Below, piece by piece: positions 29,401-37,023 of a DNA stretch of 64,000 nucleotides. Below the pieces are notes generated by a model. The model made no database searches. It was not told where the DNA came from and was given only the letters and a program-made list of their open reading frames with translations. The translations under genes and the position numbers were made by a program. Every line of letters begins with the position of its first letter. Within the stretch, counting starts at the first letter, position 1. The DNA comes from Saccharopolyspora soli. Lineage in GTDB: Bacteria; Actinomycetota; Actinomycetes; Mycobacteriales; Pseudonocardiaceae. The stretch lies in the NCBI RefSeq assembly GCF_022678645.1, contig NZ_JALBWV010000015.1, positions 1 through 64,000 on the forward strand, in the 5' to 3' direction.

Positions 29401-29998
29401 CGGTGGTCTCGACCGTCACCTGCGCGATGATCGGCACCCGCCGCCCGGCTCGCGCCATGCCCCGCTTGGCGGCCAGCACCGACGCCTTGGTCTGGAGCAG
29501 GTCCTGGGAGGTCTCCACCAGCACCGCGTCGACCCCGCCGTCTAGCATGCCGACGGTCTGCTGCTCGTAGGCGTCGCGCAGCGCCTCGAAGCCCACGTGC
29601 CCCAGCGTCGGCAGCTTGGTGCCCGGCCCCATCGCACCCAGCACGAACCGCGGCTGCTCGGCGGTGCTGAACTCGTCGGCGCAGCTGCGGGCCAGCTGCG
29701 CGCCGCGCTCGGCGAGCTCGCGGATGCGGTCGGCGATGCCGTACTCGCCGAGGTTGGCCAGGTTCGCGCCGAAGGTGTTGGTTTCGATGGCGTCCGCGCC
29801 CGCCGTCAGGTAGCCGCGGTGCACGCCGCGCACCACATCCGGCCGGGTGGCGTTGAGGATCTCGTTGCAGCCCTCCAGCCCCGCGAAGTCGTCCAGGCTC
29901 AGCGGCACCTCCTGCAGCATGGTGCCCATCGCCCCGTCGGCGACCAGGACCCGGCGCTGAAGCGCCTCCAGCAGGGGCGACCAGGAGGAATGCGGCAT
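26456..29998 (-). CDS. metH: Cobalamin-dependent methionine synthase
   Basis: 1180 aa from MPHSSWSPLLEALQRRVLVA. Domains in order: homocysteine-binding barrel (about 10-320, zinc Cys in IGMNCATGP and GGCCGTTAEH), methyltetrahydrofolate (pterin) domain (about 330-600, VIGERTNANGSKAFR), cobalamin cap and binding domain with DVHDIGKNLVDIIVSNNGY near residue 733, whose His coordinates cobalt, and the SAM-dependent reactivation domain (about 900-1180, RGARFSLGYGACPDLADR). Transfers methyl from methyl-THF to homocysteine. No cobalamin riboswitch is seen in the roughly 110-base leader. Full length, intact. Confidence 0.97.
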   Translation of the reverse strand: MPHSSWSPLLEALQRRVLVADGAMGTMLQEVPLSLDDFAGLEGCNEILNATRPDVVRGVHRGYLTAGADAIETNTFGANLANLGEYGIADRIRELAERGAQLARSCADEFSTAEQPRFVLGAMGPGTKLPTLGHVGFEALRDAYEQQTVGMLDGGVDAVLVETSQDLLQTKASVLAAKRGMARAGRRVPIIAQVTVETTGTMLLGTEITAALTALEPLGIDLIGMNCATGPAEMSEHLRQLAKYSRVPLSVMPNAGLPELGPSGAVYPLTPEELAEALAEFVTHFGARLVGGCCGTTAEHIRQVVAAVRDLTPPRREPRPEPGVSSLYQAVPFDQDASVLVIGERTNANGSKAFREAMLAGRHDDCVEIAKTQTREGAHLIDLCVDYVGRDGAADMAELASRLATASTLPVMLDSTEPPVLRAGLERLGGRCVVNSVNYEDGDGPDSRYRRVMELVREHGAAVVVMCIDEDGQARTKDWKLRVANRMIHDLTTNWGLVESDIIIDCLTFPISTGQEEVRRDGIETIEAIRELKRTHPEVRTTLGVSNVSFGLNAAARQVLNSVFLNECRQAGLDTAIVHASKILPMNKIPDEQRQVALDLVHDRRRADYDPLQKLMELFEGQTAKSSRASRAEELAALPLFERLERRIVDGERNGLEADLDAAMTEKPPLEIINENLLAGMKVVGELFGSGQMQLPFVLQSAEVMKAAVAHLEPHLEKDSADGKGTLVLATVKGDVHDIGKNLVDIIVSNNGYQVINLGIKQPIGTILENAQQHGADAIGMSGLLVKSTVIMKENLAELNARGVADRFPVLLGGAALTRSYVENDLDALYQGEVRYARDAFEGLRLMDSIMARKRGGVVVPDPAEEAKKAERKARRERSLRIAEKRKVAAEPAPVGRSDVATDVPLPAPPFWGARAVRGVPIGEYAAYLDERATFFGQWGLRGAKQGPSYQDLVESEGRPRLRYWMDQLATEGILQHAAVVYGYFPCVSEGDDLVVLDKDEVDAPERCRFTFPRQNRDRRLCLADFFRSREHAEASGQLDVLPLQLVTMGQPIADYAGELFARNAYRDYLEVHGLGVQLTEALAEYWHRRVRQELLFAPGVAVAAEDPSTVEEFFKLGYRGARFSLGYGACPDLADRAKIVDLLQPERIGVALSEEFQLHPEQSTDAIVAHHPEAKYFNT

Positions 29999-30106
29999 AG
30001 CACCCAGCGTACGAGCGGTTACCAACCCGATTCCCAGAGTGTGGTAGCCGACCGCGCCACCGCTTAACAGGGGCGCGCGGATTGGGCAAAACGAGCCGCG
30101 CACCCT

Positions 30107-32464
30107 CTAGATGACGTCGTGGTGTTGCAGGTAGCGGAACACCGCGATGCCGGGGAGGACCGGGAGCCAGTAGGTCAGCAGCCGGGAGACCAGCACCGCG
30201 GTCACCGCCGCCGTCGCGGGCACGCCCATCGCGCCGAGCCCGGCCAGCAGCGCGGCTTCCACCGCGCCAAGTCCGCCGGGCGAGGGCACGAGGTGGCCGA
30301 GCGTGCTGCCGACGATGAACACGACCGTCACGGCCGTCCAGGAGAAGTCCGGGTGGAAGGCGGCCAGGGTCGCGGCCAAGCCCAGGCCCGACACCACGAG
30401 GTAGCCGAACGCACCGCCGAAGAGCTGGACGGCGCGGACCGGATGCCGCAGCGTGTCGAGCAACTCGCGGCTGACCTCCAGCGCCGGGCGGACGACCTTC
30501 CGGCGACCGAACGGCGAGCCGACCACAACACCGGCGACCGCCAGCACCGCTGCGACGGCCGCGAGCACCGGCCAGCCGGTCGGGATGGACAGGTGGCCGA
30601 ACGTCCCCGCCATTCCCGCGCCGAACGCCCCGACAACGGCCACGACGAACGCCACCGCCCCGGTGCCCGCCTGGTTCAGCAACGTCACCCCGACCGCCAG
30701 CGGCCGACGCAGCCCCAGTCGTTCCATGTAGACCACGTTGATGCCGAAGAACCCGGCACCGCCCGGCGTGGTGCGCCCGGTGAACGCGGCGGCCATCTGC
30801 ACCGCGAAGGTGCGCCAGAACGGCAGCGGGATCCGGCTGGAGCCCTGCACGGAGATCGACGACAGCAGGATCGCCGCGAACCCGGTCAGCACGGCCACCA
30901 CCAGCCAACCCCAATTGGCCTGCCGCACCGCCGCTAGCACATCGCCCATGCTGGACAGCTCCGGCAGCAGCAGGTACACCGCAGCACCGATGAGCAGCAG
31001 GCCAACCACGGTGATCGGGCGAACCGGGGAGCGGAACCCCGGAATCGGGCGGCCGAGGCCGTCCGCGAGCGTCTCGCGCAGCTCGGCCATCAGATAGCGC
31101 CTGCGCTCCGCTTGGGCCTGGATCCGCCTCGGCAGCGCCAGCGGGTTCAAGTTCCGCAGCGCCGCGGCCAGTTGCTCGCTCGGCAGCGCGCGCATCGCGG
31201 TGGACACTGCCCGATCAGTGCCGACCACCGAGGCCAGCGACACCAGGGCCTCGGCCAGGTCCTGGGCGCAGCGCGCGGCGTCCGCGCCCGCGTGGCTGAA
31301 CGTGAAGCTGAGCAGCCAGGGCCGGTTCTCGGTGTCGACCAAGATGTTCTTCGCGCGCAGGTCGTGGTGGGCGATGCGGGCTCCGGCCAGGGCGGCGAGC
31401 TGGCCCCAGATCGCCGCCAGCAGCTCGTCGTCGATCTCGTCGGGTCGCATTTCCGGCAACCTGCGCCCCGCCACCTGGCACACCACCAGCAGCGCCGGGG
31501 CGTGCTTGACGTCGCAGGCCAGGACGACCTCCGGGGTGCGCACCCCGGCCCGTTCGGCGAGCAGCGTCACGTACGCCTCGTGCTCGACCTCGTGGTGCGG
31601 GGTGGACAGCCGCGGCTCGTCCTGGACGTCGAGCAGGGCGAGCAGCCGCTTGATCTTGTACCAGGGCCCAGCGCGGCGGCTCAACCGCCGCACCACCTTG
31701 ACCCGCAACGTCCGCTCGTCCTCGGTGCGGACCGCGAACTCGCGCGGTTCCAGCAGCCGTTGCCGCAGCGCGACGATCGAAGTCGGTTTCAGCCCCGCCA
31801 ACTCCAGTTCGCCGTAGATCACCTGATCGGAGATCTTGCGGCCCGGCGCACCCCAGACGACGTGGGACAGCGTCCCGACACCCCAGCCCAGCAGCGCGCC
31901 ACCCACCGCGTCCAACGGCAGATGACCGCCGAGGTGCACCACCGCCACCCCGACCAGCACGGTCAGCCCCCACCCGGCGTACCGCGCCAAGCCGCCCAGG
32001 TACGGCGCGGCGACCACCACCAGCACCGCCGTGATGGCCACTTCCTCGGCGGGGAAGGGAAACAGCCCCGGCATTGGCGCGAACACCGAACGGGCGCCCA
32101 GCAAGTGGTGCATGAGCTGGGCCAACCCCCAGGTCAACGCGCCCGAAACCGCGCACAGCAGCGCCACCCGGATCCAACCGAAGTACAACGCCACCGCGGT
32201 GACGCCCGCGATCCCGACCCACGAGCCGAGCCAGGTCAGCGCCACCCAGAGCGGGTCCGAGATCGCCGGAATGCGGTCGAGCTGCAGGTAGATGGCGATC
32301 TCGACCGGGTTGGCTGGCACCAGCACCAGCAGCACGCTGAGCACCAGCAGCCCGCCGACCAGGCCGAGCTGGGCGAAGTCCCGTGGGCGTCGGCCAATCG
32401 ACAACCGCAACCGGGATCGCGGCGAGATCCCGATCTCCTCGCTCGATGACCTGGTGCTGTCCAC
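30107..32464 (-). CDS. Large membrane protein: PAP2-like, kinase-like and LPG-synthase/flippase-like (UPF0104) domains
   Basis: About 785 aa if translation begins at the GTG giving VDSTRSSSEEIGISPRSR; an upstream ATG (position 32530) is also possible. Residues about 35-220: multi-helix region resembling PAP2 with HLGGHLPLDAVGGALLG but a degenerate SGH motif. Residues about 240-440: protein-kinase-like fold with catalytic-loop pattern HHDLRAKNILVD; the expected DFG Asp is Ser (LLSFTF). Residues about 490-785: seven to eight helices of the lysylphosphatidylglycerol-synthase transmembrane (UPF0104) type, with PGGAGFFGINVVYMERLG and LVPSPGGLGAVEAALLAGLG. A role in envelope lipid or glycan transport is inferred, not shown. 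Confidence 0.8.
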   Translation of the reverse strand: MDSTRSSSEEIGISPRSRLRLSIGRRPRDFAQLGLVGGLLVLSVLLVLVPANPVEIAIYLQLDRIPAISDPLWVALTWLGSWVGIAGVTAVALYFGWIRVALLCAVSGALTWGLAQLMHHLLGARSVFAPMPGLFPFPAEEVAITAVLVVVAAPYLGGLARYAGWGLTVLVGVAVVHLGGHLPLDAVGGALLGWGVGTLSHVVWGAPGRKISDQVIYGELELAGLKPTSIVALRQRLLEPREFAVRTEDERTLRVKVVRRLSRRAGPWYKIKRLLALLDVQDEPRLSTPHHEVEHEAYVTLLAERAGVRTPEVVLACDVKHAPALLVVCQVAGRRLPEMRPDEIDDELLAAIWGQLAALAGARIAHHDLRAKNILVDTENRPWLLSFTFSHAGADAARCAQDLAEALVSLASVVGTDRAVSTAMRALPSEQLAAALRNLNPLALPRRIQAQAERRRYLMAELRETLADGLGRPIPGFRSPVRPITVVGLLLIGAAVYLLLPELSSMGDVLAAVRQANWGWLVVAVLTGFAAILLSSISVQGSSRIPLPFWRTFAVQMAAAFTGRTTPGGAGFFGINVVYMERLGLRRPLAVGVTLLNQAGTGAVAFVVAVVGAFGAGMAGTFGHLSIPTGWPVLAAVAAVLAVAGVVVGSPFGRRKVVRPALEVSRELLDTLRHPVRAVQLFGGAFGYLVVSGLGLAATLAAFHPDFSWTAVTVVFIVGSTLGHLVPSPGGLGAVEAALLAGLGAMGVPATAAVTAVLVSRLLTYWLPVLPGIAVFRYLQHHDVI

Positions 32465-32542
32465 TGCCCGGATCGGACTTCCTCTCCCGCTGACCCACGC
32501 CGCCCAGCGCGGCGATCCGAGAAAGAGCATTCGTTGCACTTG
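32465..32542. other. Leader between flippase-like gene and RF1 copy H
   Basis: Contains the alternative ATG start at 32530 for the membrane protein gene and a GAGAGGAAG ribosome-binding-like stretch. The start choice cannot be settled by eye. Confidence 0.35.
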
Positions 32543-32709
32543 ATTCGCGGGGCGGGGCGGGTGGCGGAACCGCAGGGGCCGTCTCGCTCTGGGATCCCCG
32601 ACATCATGTACGCCCAATACACCACGTCGGGGCTGTCCTCGCGAGATGGCCCCGGACAACCCGCGGCGGCAAGTCGCACGGGTGGGCCAAGCGGCTTCGC
32701 CGCTTCAAA
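32543..32709 (+). repeat. RF1 interspersed element, copy H
   Basis: Stem arms are GGGGCCGTCTCGC and GCGAGATGGCCCC, fully paired if one G-T wobble is allowed, and different in sequence from the GACG-type copies. Core GGGATCCCCGACATCATGTA and terminal AAGCGGCTTCGCCGCTT are intact. It lies between the divergent membrane-protein and PAC2 genes, about 135 bases before the PAC2 start. Confidence 0.87.
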
Positions 32710-32845
32710 GACCGGGCGATGGATCTTGCCCACGCACCCCGCGTCAGACCGGCATCCGGCAACCCGACCAGGGCACATCCGGCCAGCCGGGACGAGCTGC
32801 GGGATGTCGGGAGCTGGCGTCGGCGCGGCGTCGTAGGCTGACGCA

Positions 32846-33751
32846 GTGACCGATCGCGACGCACACACCACCGAACAATCGCGCGCCGAACTCCCCCAGC
32901 TGACCGATCCGATCGTGGTCAGCGCATTCGAAGGCTGGAACGATGCGGGTGACGCCGCCAGCTCCGCGATCGAGCACCTGCAGCTCATCTGGGACGCGAC
33001 GCCGTTGAGCGAGGTCGACCCGGACCCGTACTACGACTTCCAGGTCACCCGCCCGACGGTCAAACTGGTCGACGGCATCACCCGCCAGGTCACCTGGCCC
33101 ACCACGCGGCTGACGGTCTGCCGCCCGCCCGGCTGCGACCACGACGTGGTCCTGGTGCACGGCATCGAGCCGAACATGCGCTGGCGGGCGTTCTGCGCTG
33201 AGCTCGTCCAGCAGATCGAGCAGCTCGGCGCTCGCACCGTGGTCACGTTGGGCGCGCTGCTCGCGGACGCGCCGCACACCCGGCCGGTGCCGGTCAGCGG
33301 CGCCGCCTACGACGCCGACTCGGCGGCCCGCTACGGCCTGGAGCGCTCCCGCTACGAGGGGCCGACCGGCATCGTCGGGATCTTCCAGGACGCCTGCGTG
33401 CAGGCCGGGATCCCGGCGATCTCGTTCTGGGCGGCGGTGCCGCACTACGTGTCGCAACCGCCGTCGCCGAAGGCGACGCTGGCGTTGCTGCACCGGGTGG
33501 AGGACGCGCTCGACGTCGAGGTCCCGCTGGGCAACCTGCCCGAGCAGGCCGAGGAGTGGGAGCAGACCGTCAGCGAGATGGCCGAGGAGGACGAGGACGT
33601 CCGCAACTACGTCCGGGCGCTGGAGGAGCGCGGGGACGCGGAGGTCAGGTTGACCGAGGCCAGCGGCGACGCCATCGCTGCCGAGTTCGAGCGCTACCTG
33701 CGCCGTCGCGGCCCCGGTGGCAAGGGCCCGCTGGGCCCCGGACCGGGCTGA
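32846..33751 (+). CDS. PAC2 family protein
   Basis: 301 aa, GTG start. The N-terminal two thirds form a PAC2 (proteasome assembly chaperone 2-like) fold: VSAFEGWNDAGDAASSAIEH, VLVHGIEPNMRWRAFCAELV, and FQDACVQAGIPAISFWAAVP followed by HYV. The C-terminus is acidic and helical, ending GGKGPLGPGPG. Its function in actinobacteria is unknown; occurrence in the same neighbourhood as the proteasome genes, also in mycobacteria (Rv2125), is suggestive but bacterial PAC2 proteins have not been shown to assemble the 20S core. Confidence 0.9.
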   Translation: MTDRDAHTTEQSRAELPQLTDPIVVSAFEGWNDAGDAASSAIEHLQLIWDATPLSEVDPDPYYDFQVTRPTVKLVDGITRQVTWPTTRLTVCRPPGCDHDVVLVHGIEPNMRWRAFCAELVQQIEQLGARTVVTLGALLADAPHTRPVPVSGAAYDADSAARYGLERSRYEGPTGIVGIFQDACVQAGIPAISFWAAVPHYVSQPPSPKATLALLHRVEDALDVEVPLGNLPEQAEEWEQTVSEMAEEDEDVRNYVRALEERGDAEVRLTEASGDAIAAEFERYLRRRGPGGKGPLGPGPG

Positions 33752-33795
33752 TCCGCGAGCGCGTGGCGACAAATGGACGCGGGCTTGACGCGAGC

Positions 33796-33811
33796 AGTGG
33801 TCTAGTCCACT
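33796..33811. promoter_or_regulatory. Probable DasR operator (dre) upstream of GH18 chitinase gene
   Basis: AGTGGTCTAGTCCACT, 42 bases before the chitinase start, differs at one position from the palindrome AGTGGTCTAGACCACT expected for DasR, the GntR-family N-acetylglucosamine regulator of chitin genes. A TTGACG hexamer lies just upstream at 33785-33790, so bound repressor would cover the promoter. The match is to the dre consensus as I remember it. Confidence 0.7.
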
Positions 33812-33853
33812 TTCCGGGGTGCCCAGATCGTTTCCCCCGGATCGGAGCACCGC

Positions 33854-34963
33854 ATGTCCCGCCCCCGTTTGCGCACCGCGCTCGCCGTCCTGATCGGGCT
33901 GCTGCTGCCCGCCGTCCCCGCATCAGCCGCACCGCAATCCGCCGCCATCCCGAGCCACGCCCTGGTCGGGTACCTGCACGCCAGCTTCGCCAACGGCTCC
34001 GGCTACCTGCGCATCGCCGATGTGCCCGCCGAATGGGACGTCATCGACCTGGCCTTCGCCGAACCCACCTCGCCGACCTCCGGGCAGCTGGAGTTCAACC
34101 GCTGCCCCGCCCAGGAATGCCCGAACGTCGAGCCGGAAGCGGAGTTCATCGCCGGGATCAGGGCGAAGCAGGCCGAAGGCAAGAAGGTGCTGCTGTCGGT
34201 CGGCGGCGCGAACGGGCAGGTGCGGTTGGAAACCGCGGCCGCGCGGGACGCGTTCGTCGAGTCCGCCGCCGCGATCATCGACCGCTACGGCCTGGACGGC
34301 ATCGACATCGACTTCGAAGGCCACTCGCTGGAACTCGCGCCCGGTGACACCGACCTGAAGAACCCGACGACCCCCGTGGTGGTCAACCTGATCGACGCCC
34401 TCCGGGCGTTGGCCGACCGCTACGGCGAGGCGTTCGTGCTGACCATGGCGCCGGAGACGTTCTTCGTCCAGGTCGGCTACGAGCACTACGGCGGCGGTAC
34501 CGGCGCCGACCCGCGCGCGGGCGCCTACCTACCGGTGATCGAGGCGCTGCGGGCGGATCTGGACCTGTTGCACGTGCAGAACTACAACTCGGGTCCGGTG
34601 CTGGGGCTGGACGACCAGTACCACACGATGGGCACCGCCGACTTCCACGTGGCGATGATCGACATGCTGCTGACCGGGTTCCCGCTGGCGAAGAACCCGG
34701 ACAACTTCTTCGCCCCGCTGAGCCCGGAACAGGTAGCCATCGGCCTGCCCGCGGCCAACCCGGCGGGCAACGGCTTCACCCCGGTGCCGGAAGTCCACAA
34801 AGCGCTCGACTGCCTGCGCGCGGGCACCAACTGCGGCCCGTACCAACCGCACGGCACCTACCCCGCGCTGCGCGGCCTGATGGCGTGGTCGATCAACTGG
34901 GACGCCTTCCACAACAACGAGTTCGCCCGAAGCCACGACGCCTACCAGTCCTCGATCAGCTGA
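33854..34963 (+). CDS. Secreted GH18 family chitinase
   Basis: 369 aa. Signal peptide MSRPRLRTALAVLIGLLLPA with cleavage predicted after PASA. The mature enzyme is one GH18 barrel: KVLLSVGGANGQV (strand 3) and LDGIDIDFEGHSLEL, the DxxDxDxE catalytic motif with the acid Glu near residue 154. Substrate-assisted hydrolysis of chitin beta-1,4 bonds is expected. No carbohydrate-binding module is present. A DasR-type operator in the promoter supports N-acetylglucosamine control, and an RF2 hairpin follows the stop. Confidence 0.93.
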   Translation: MSRPRLRTALAVLIGLLLPAVPASAAPQSAAIPSHALVGYLHASFANGSGYLRIADVPAEWDVIDLAFAEPTSPTSGQLEFNRCPAQECPNVEPEAEFIAGIRAKQAEGKKVLLSVGGANGQVRLETAAARDAFVESAAAIIDRYGLDGIDIDFEGHSLELAPGDTDLKNPTTPVVVNLIDALRALADRYGEAFVLTMAPETFFVQVGYEHYGGGTGADPRAGAYLPVIEALRADLDLLHVQNYNSGPVLGLDDQYHTMGTADFHVAMIDMLLTGFPLAKNPDNFFAPLSPEQVAIGLPAANPAGNGFTPVPEVHKALDCLRAGTNCGPYQPHGTYPALRGLMAWSINWDAFHNNEFARSHDAYQSSIS

Positions 34964-34964
34964 T

Positions 34965-35015
34965 GGGTGAGGGGCACCCGTGACCAAGTAACTGGGGCAC
35001 GGGTGCCCCTCACCC
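34965..35015. terminator. RF2 hairpin copy 2, between convergent chitinase and peptidase genes
   Basis: Arms GGGTGAGGGGCACCCGTG and its complement pair over 18 bases, with one mismatch next to the loop. The loop region CCAAGTAACTGG is the reverse complement of that in copy 4 (CCAGTTACTTGG), so the element is present in both orientations in the window. Confidence 0.75.
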
Positions 35016-35037
35016 AGCTCCAATCGACCGGATCGGG

Positions 35038-36843
35038 TCAGGTGGCGCGGCGGCGGAGGAACAGCGTTGCCGCGGCGCCGAGGAGTAGGCCGAGTGCGGC
35101 CGCGAGCGTTACCGGTAGCCAGGGGAAGGGTTCGTCGGTGCGGGTGGGTGCGCGGTAGTCGGGGACCGCGTTCGGGTCGCCTAGTTGGCCCTTTCGGTCC
35201 ACTGTGGTCCCTTCCGCCCAGCCGTTGCCGAGGTCGCAGTTGAGCCGGTCACGCGCCGAGATCGAGCCCTCCGGCAGCGACATGTCCAGGCTCTCGGCCT
35301 TGGCGGTCACCCCCGGCGGCGGTTCGACCCCGGGCGGGCGGATGCCGAACTGCTCCTTGGTGCGCGCCTCCACGTCTTCGACCAGGTACTCGGTGAGATC
35401 CAGGCCGTCCATCGCCCACTTGCTGCTCCAGTCGGTCAACAACGCTCGGGCCCGCTGGGCGTCGCCGGTGCGGTAGGCGTCGGCCGCCTGCTGCTCGACA
35501 TCGCCGATCTCGCTGAGCATCTGCGCCTCGAAGCCTTCCAACGCCCTGGTGACCTCGCCGAGGAACACCTCCGGGCGGTCGCAGGTGTAGTACAGCAACC
35601 GCTTCGACACGTACGTTGCCGAGCGGGTCGCCTCCTGGGCCGCATATGCCGGGTTCAGGTAGTTGGCCGCCGCCCCGGAGGTCAGGTAGCGGTGCTGGCT
35701 GTACTCCGGCGGCACGGTTTCGGCGCCGATGTGCAACGGGATGTACGGCGCGGTCACCGCACCGGTGGTGGCCACCCACAGCGTCGCCAGTTCCGGGTGC
35801 GCCAGGTTCGACTTCAGCTCGGCGACCTGCCCGTAACCGGAGCGGTCGTCGGACCAGCGCGGGTCGCGGACCATCCGCTGCATGTCGACCAGCGACACCC
35901 TGCCGAGCTGCCGCAACTCGGCCTCCAGCGTCGGCGGATGCCGCCAGGGCGCCTCGTCGTCCGGGGTGGACTTGCCGGGGTGGCCGGGAAATGGCGTGCC
36001 GTAGACCTGCTGGATGTTGAACGGCTGGCCGCTGCCGGGATTCCACCAGCCCTGCCCGATCGCGAAGTCGACCAGGTTCGGCGACCCCATGAAGTCGGGA
36101 TTCCGCTGGTAGTCCAACGGAAAATCGCCGATGTAGCCGGGGTAGGACACCCGCACGTCGTCCGGCCCGAGCCGCTGCGCGGCCCACAAGCCCTTGCCTC
36201 CGGCGAACTCGATGAACACCCAGCCCTCGTTGGCATCGGCGAACAGGTGCGAATTGCCGCCGTAGGTGGTGTAGCCGTACTGGTTGATCAGGTCGCCGAG
36301 GATCTGCACGGCTTCCCGCGCGGTGTGCGCGCGTTCCATCGCGATCCGGGACAGATCGCTGTAGTTCGGACCGGTCTGGCCAGGTGGGGTCATCGCGACC
36401 AGTTCGGGCCGCGAATCCGACCACACGTCGCGCGCCGCCACCTGGTGCTCGTTGAGCCCGCCGTTGGTCAGCGGTGCCGGGAATCCGGCGAACTCCGAGT
36501 AGTTCGAGGTGATGTACTTGGCGGTCTCCGGCACCTGCGGGATCTGGGTCAACCGGCCCGGCAGGTCCGCCTCTTCGGTAGCCCCCACCGTGATCGTCGA
36601 ACCGGGCTCGTGCCGCTGCCGGGGCACGATCTCCAACCAGTGGCTGGAGGGCTCGTGTCCGAAGCCACCGAGCAGCGTCGCGCCGCTTTCGGTGCGGTTC
36701 TTGCCGACGTAGAAGGCGATGCTCTTGTCCGGCATCGGCCGGGGATGCTGCGGAGGCGGGCTGGCGACAGCGGCCGGTGCGGTGAGCACCGACACCGCCA
36801 CCGCCAGTCCGAGCGCGCCGAAGCGGTATCGGAGCCGGGACAC
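35038..36843 (-). CDS. Membrane-anchored C69 (dipeptidase A)-like protein, Ser at the nucleophile position
   Basis: 601 aa from a GTG (VSRLRYRFGALGLAVAVSVL) with GGAGGAGG upstream. Signal peptide cleaved near APAAVA; one C-terminal transmembrane helix (LPVTLAAALGLLLGAAATLF) followed by LRRRAT anchors it outward. The N-terminal-nucleophile domain matches peptidase family C69 (FVVGK-like AFYVGKNRTESGATLLGG; NEHQVAARDVWS; GNSHLFADANEGWVFIEFAG), but where the family has Cys five residues before VGK this protein has Ser (KSIAFYVGK). Activity as amidohydrolase or dipeptidase is therefore uncertain. Confidence 0.82.
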   Translation of the reverse strand: MSRLRYRFGALGLAVAVSVLTAPAAVASPPPQHPRPMPDKSIAFYVGKNRTESGATLLGGFGHEPSSHWLEIVPRQRHEPGSTITVGATEEADLPGRLTQIPQVPETAKYITSNYSEFAGFPAPLTNGGLNEHQVAARDVWSDSRPELVAMTPPGQTGPNYSDLSRIAMERAHTAREAVQILGDLINQYGYTTYGGNSHLFADANEGWVFIEFAGGKGLWAAQRLGPDDVRVSYPGYIGDFPLDYQRNPDFMGSPNLVDFAIGQGWWNPGSGQPFNIQQVYGTPFPGHPGKSTPDDEAPWRHPPTLEAELRQLGRVSLVDMQRMVRDPRWSDDRSGYGQVAELKSNLAHPELATLWVATTGAVTAPYIPLHIGAETVPPEYSQHRYLTSGAAANYLNPAYAAQEATRSATYVSKRLLYYTCDRPEVFLGEVTRALEGFEAQMLSEIGDVEQQAADAYRTGDAQRARALLTDWSSKWAMDGLDLTEYLVEDVEARTKEQFGIRPPGVEPPPGVTAKAESLDMSLPEGSISARDRLNCDLGNGWAEGTTVDRKGQLGDPNAVPDYRAPTRTDEPFPWLPVTLAAALGLLLGAAATLFLRRRAT

Positions 36844-36904
36844 GACGACCTCCTCCGTCGAGATGATCAACCGTGTCCTTCTTAAACCAATTGGGCGAAT
36901 ATTC

Positions 36905-37018
36905 TCAACTCGCGCGATCGAGGTATTCGGCGGCACCGGCCAGGTCGAGGAACCAGTCCTGGAAGTCCGCGGGGTTGCCGAACCCGTCCGGACGCCGTGG
37001 GGAGCGGGCGATCGGCAC
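36905..37018 (-). CDS. Small protein (37 aa) directly downstream of mshC
   Basis: GTG start with GAGG three to four bases upstream, overlapping the end of the mshC stop region by context (TGAGGACCGTG). The product VPIARSPRRPDGFGNPADFQ continues DWFLDLAGAAEYLDRAS. About 83 percent of third codon positions are G or C, and the peptide has a helical, amphipathic end with aromatic/acid pairs that look selected. Same strand as mshC, six bases after it, so likely co-translated. No family known to me. Could be a coding remnant. Confidence 0.55.
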   Translation of the reverse strand: MPIARSPRRPDGFGNPADFQDWFLDLAGAAEYLDRAS

Positions 37019-37023
37019 GGTCC

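Noticed and set aside
25475-29545. 1356-codon open frame on the plus strand across metH
   Set aside because: It is antisense to metH, whose frame encodes a full, recognisable methionine synthase. High GC at third positions makes such antisense frames common.
29999-30106. Cobalamin riboswitch upstream of metH
   Set aside because: The gap is too short and has no B12-box-like segment.
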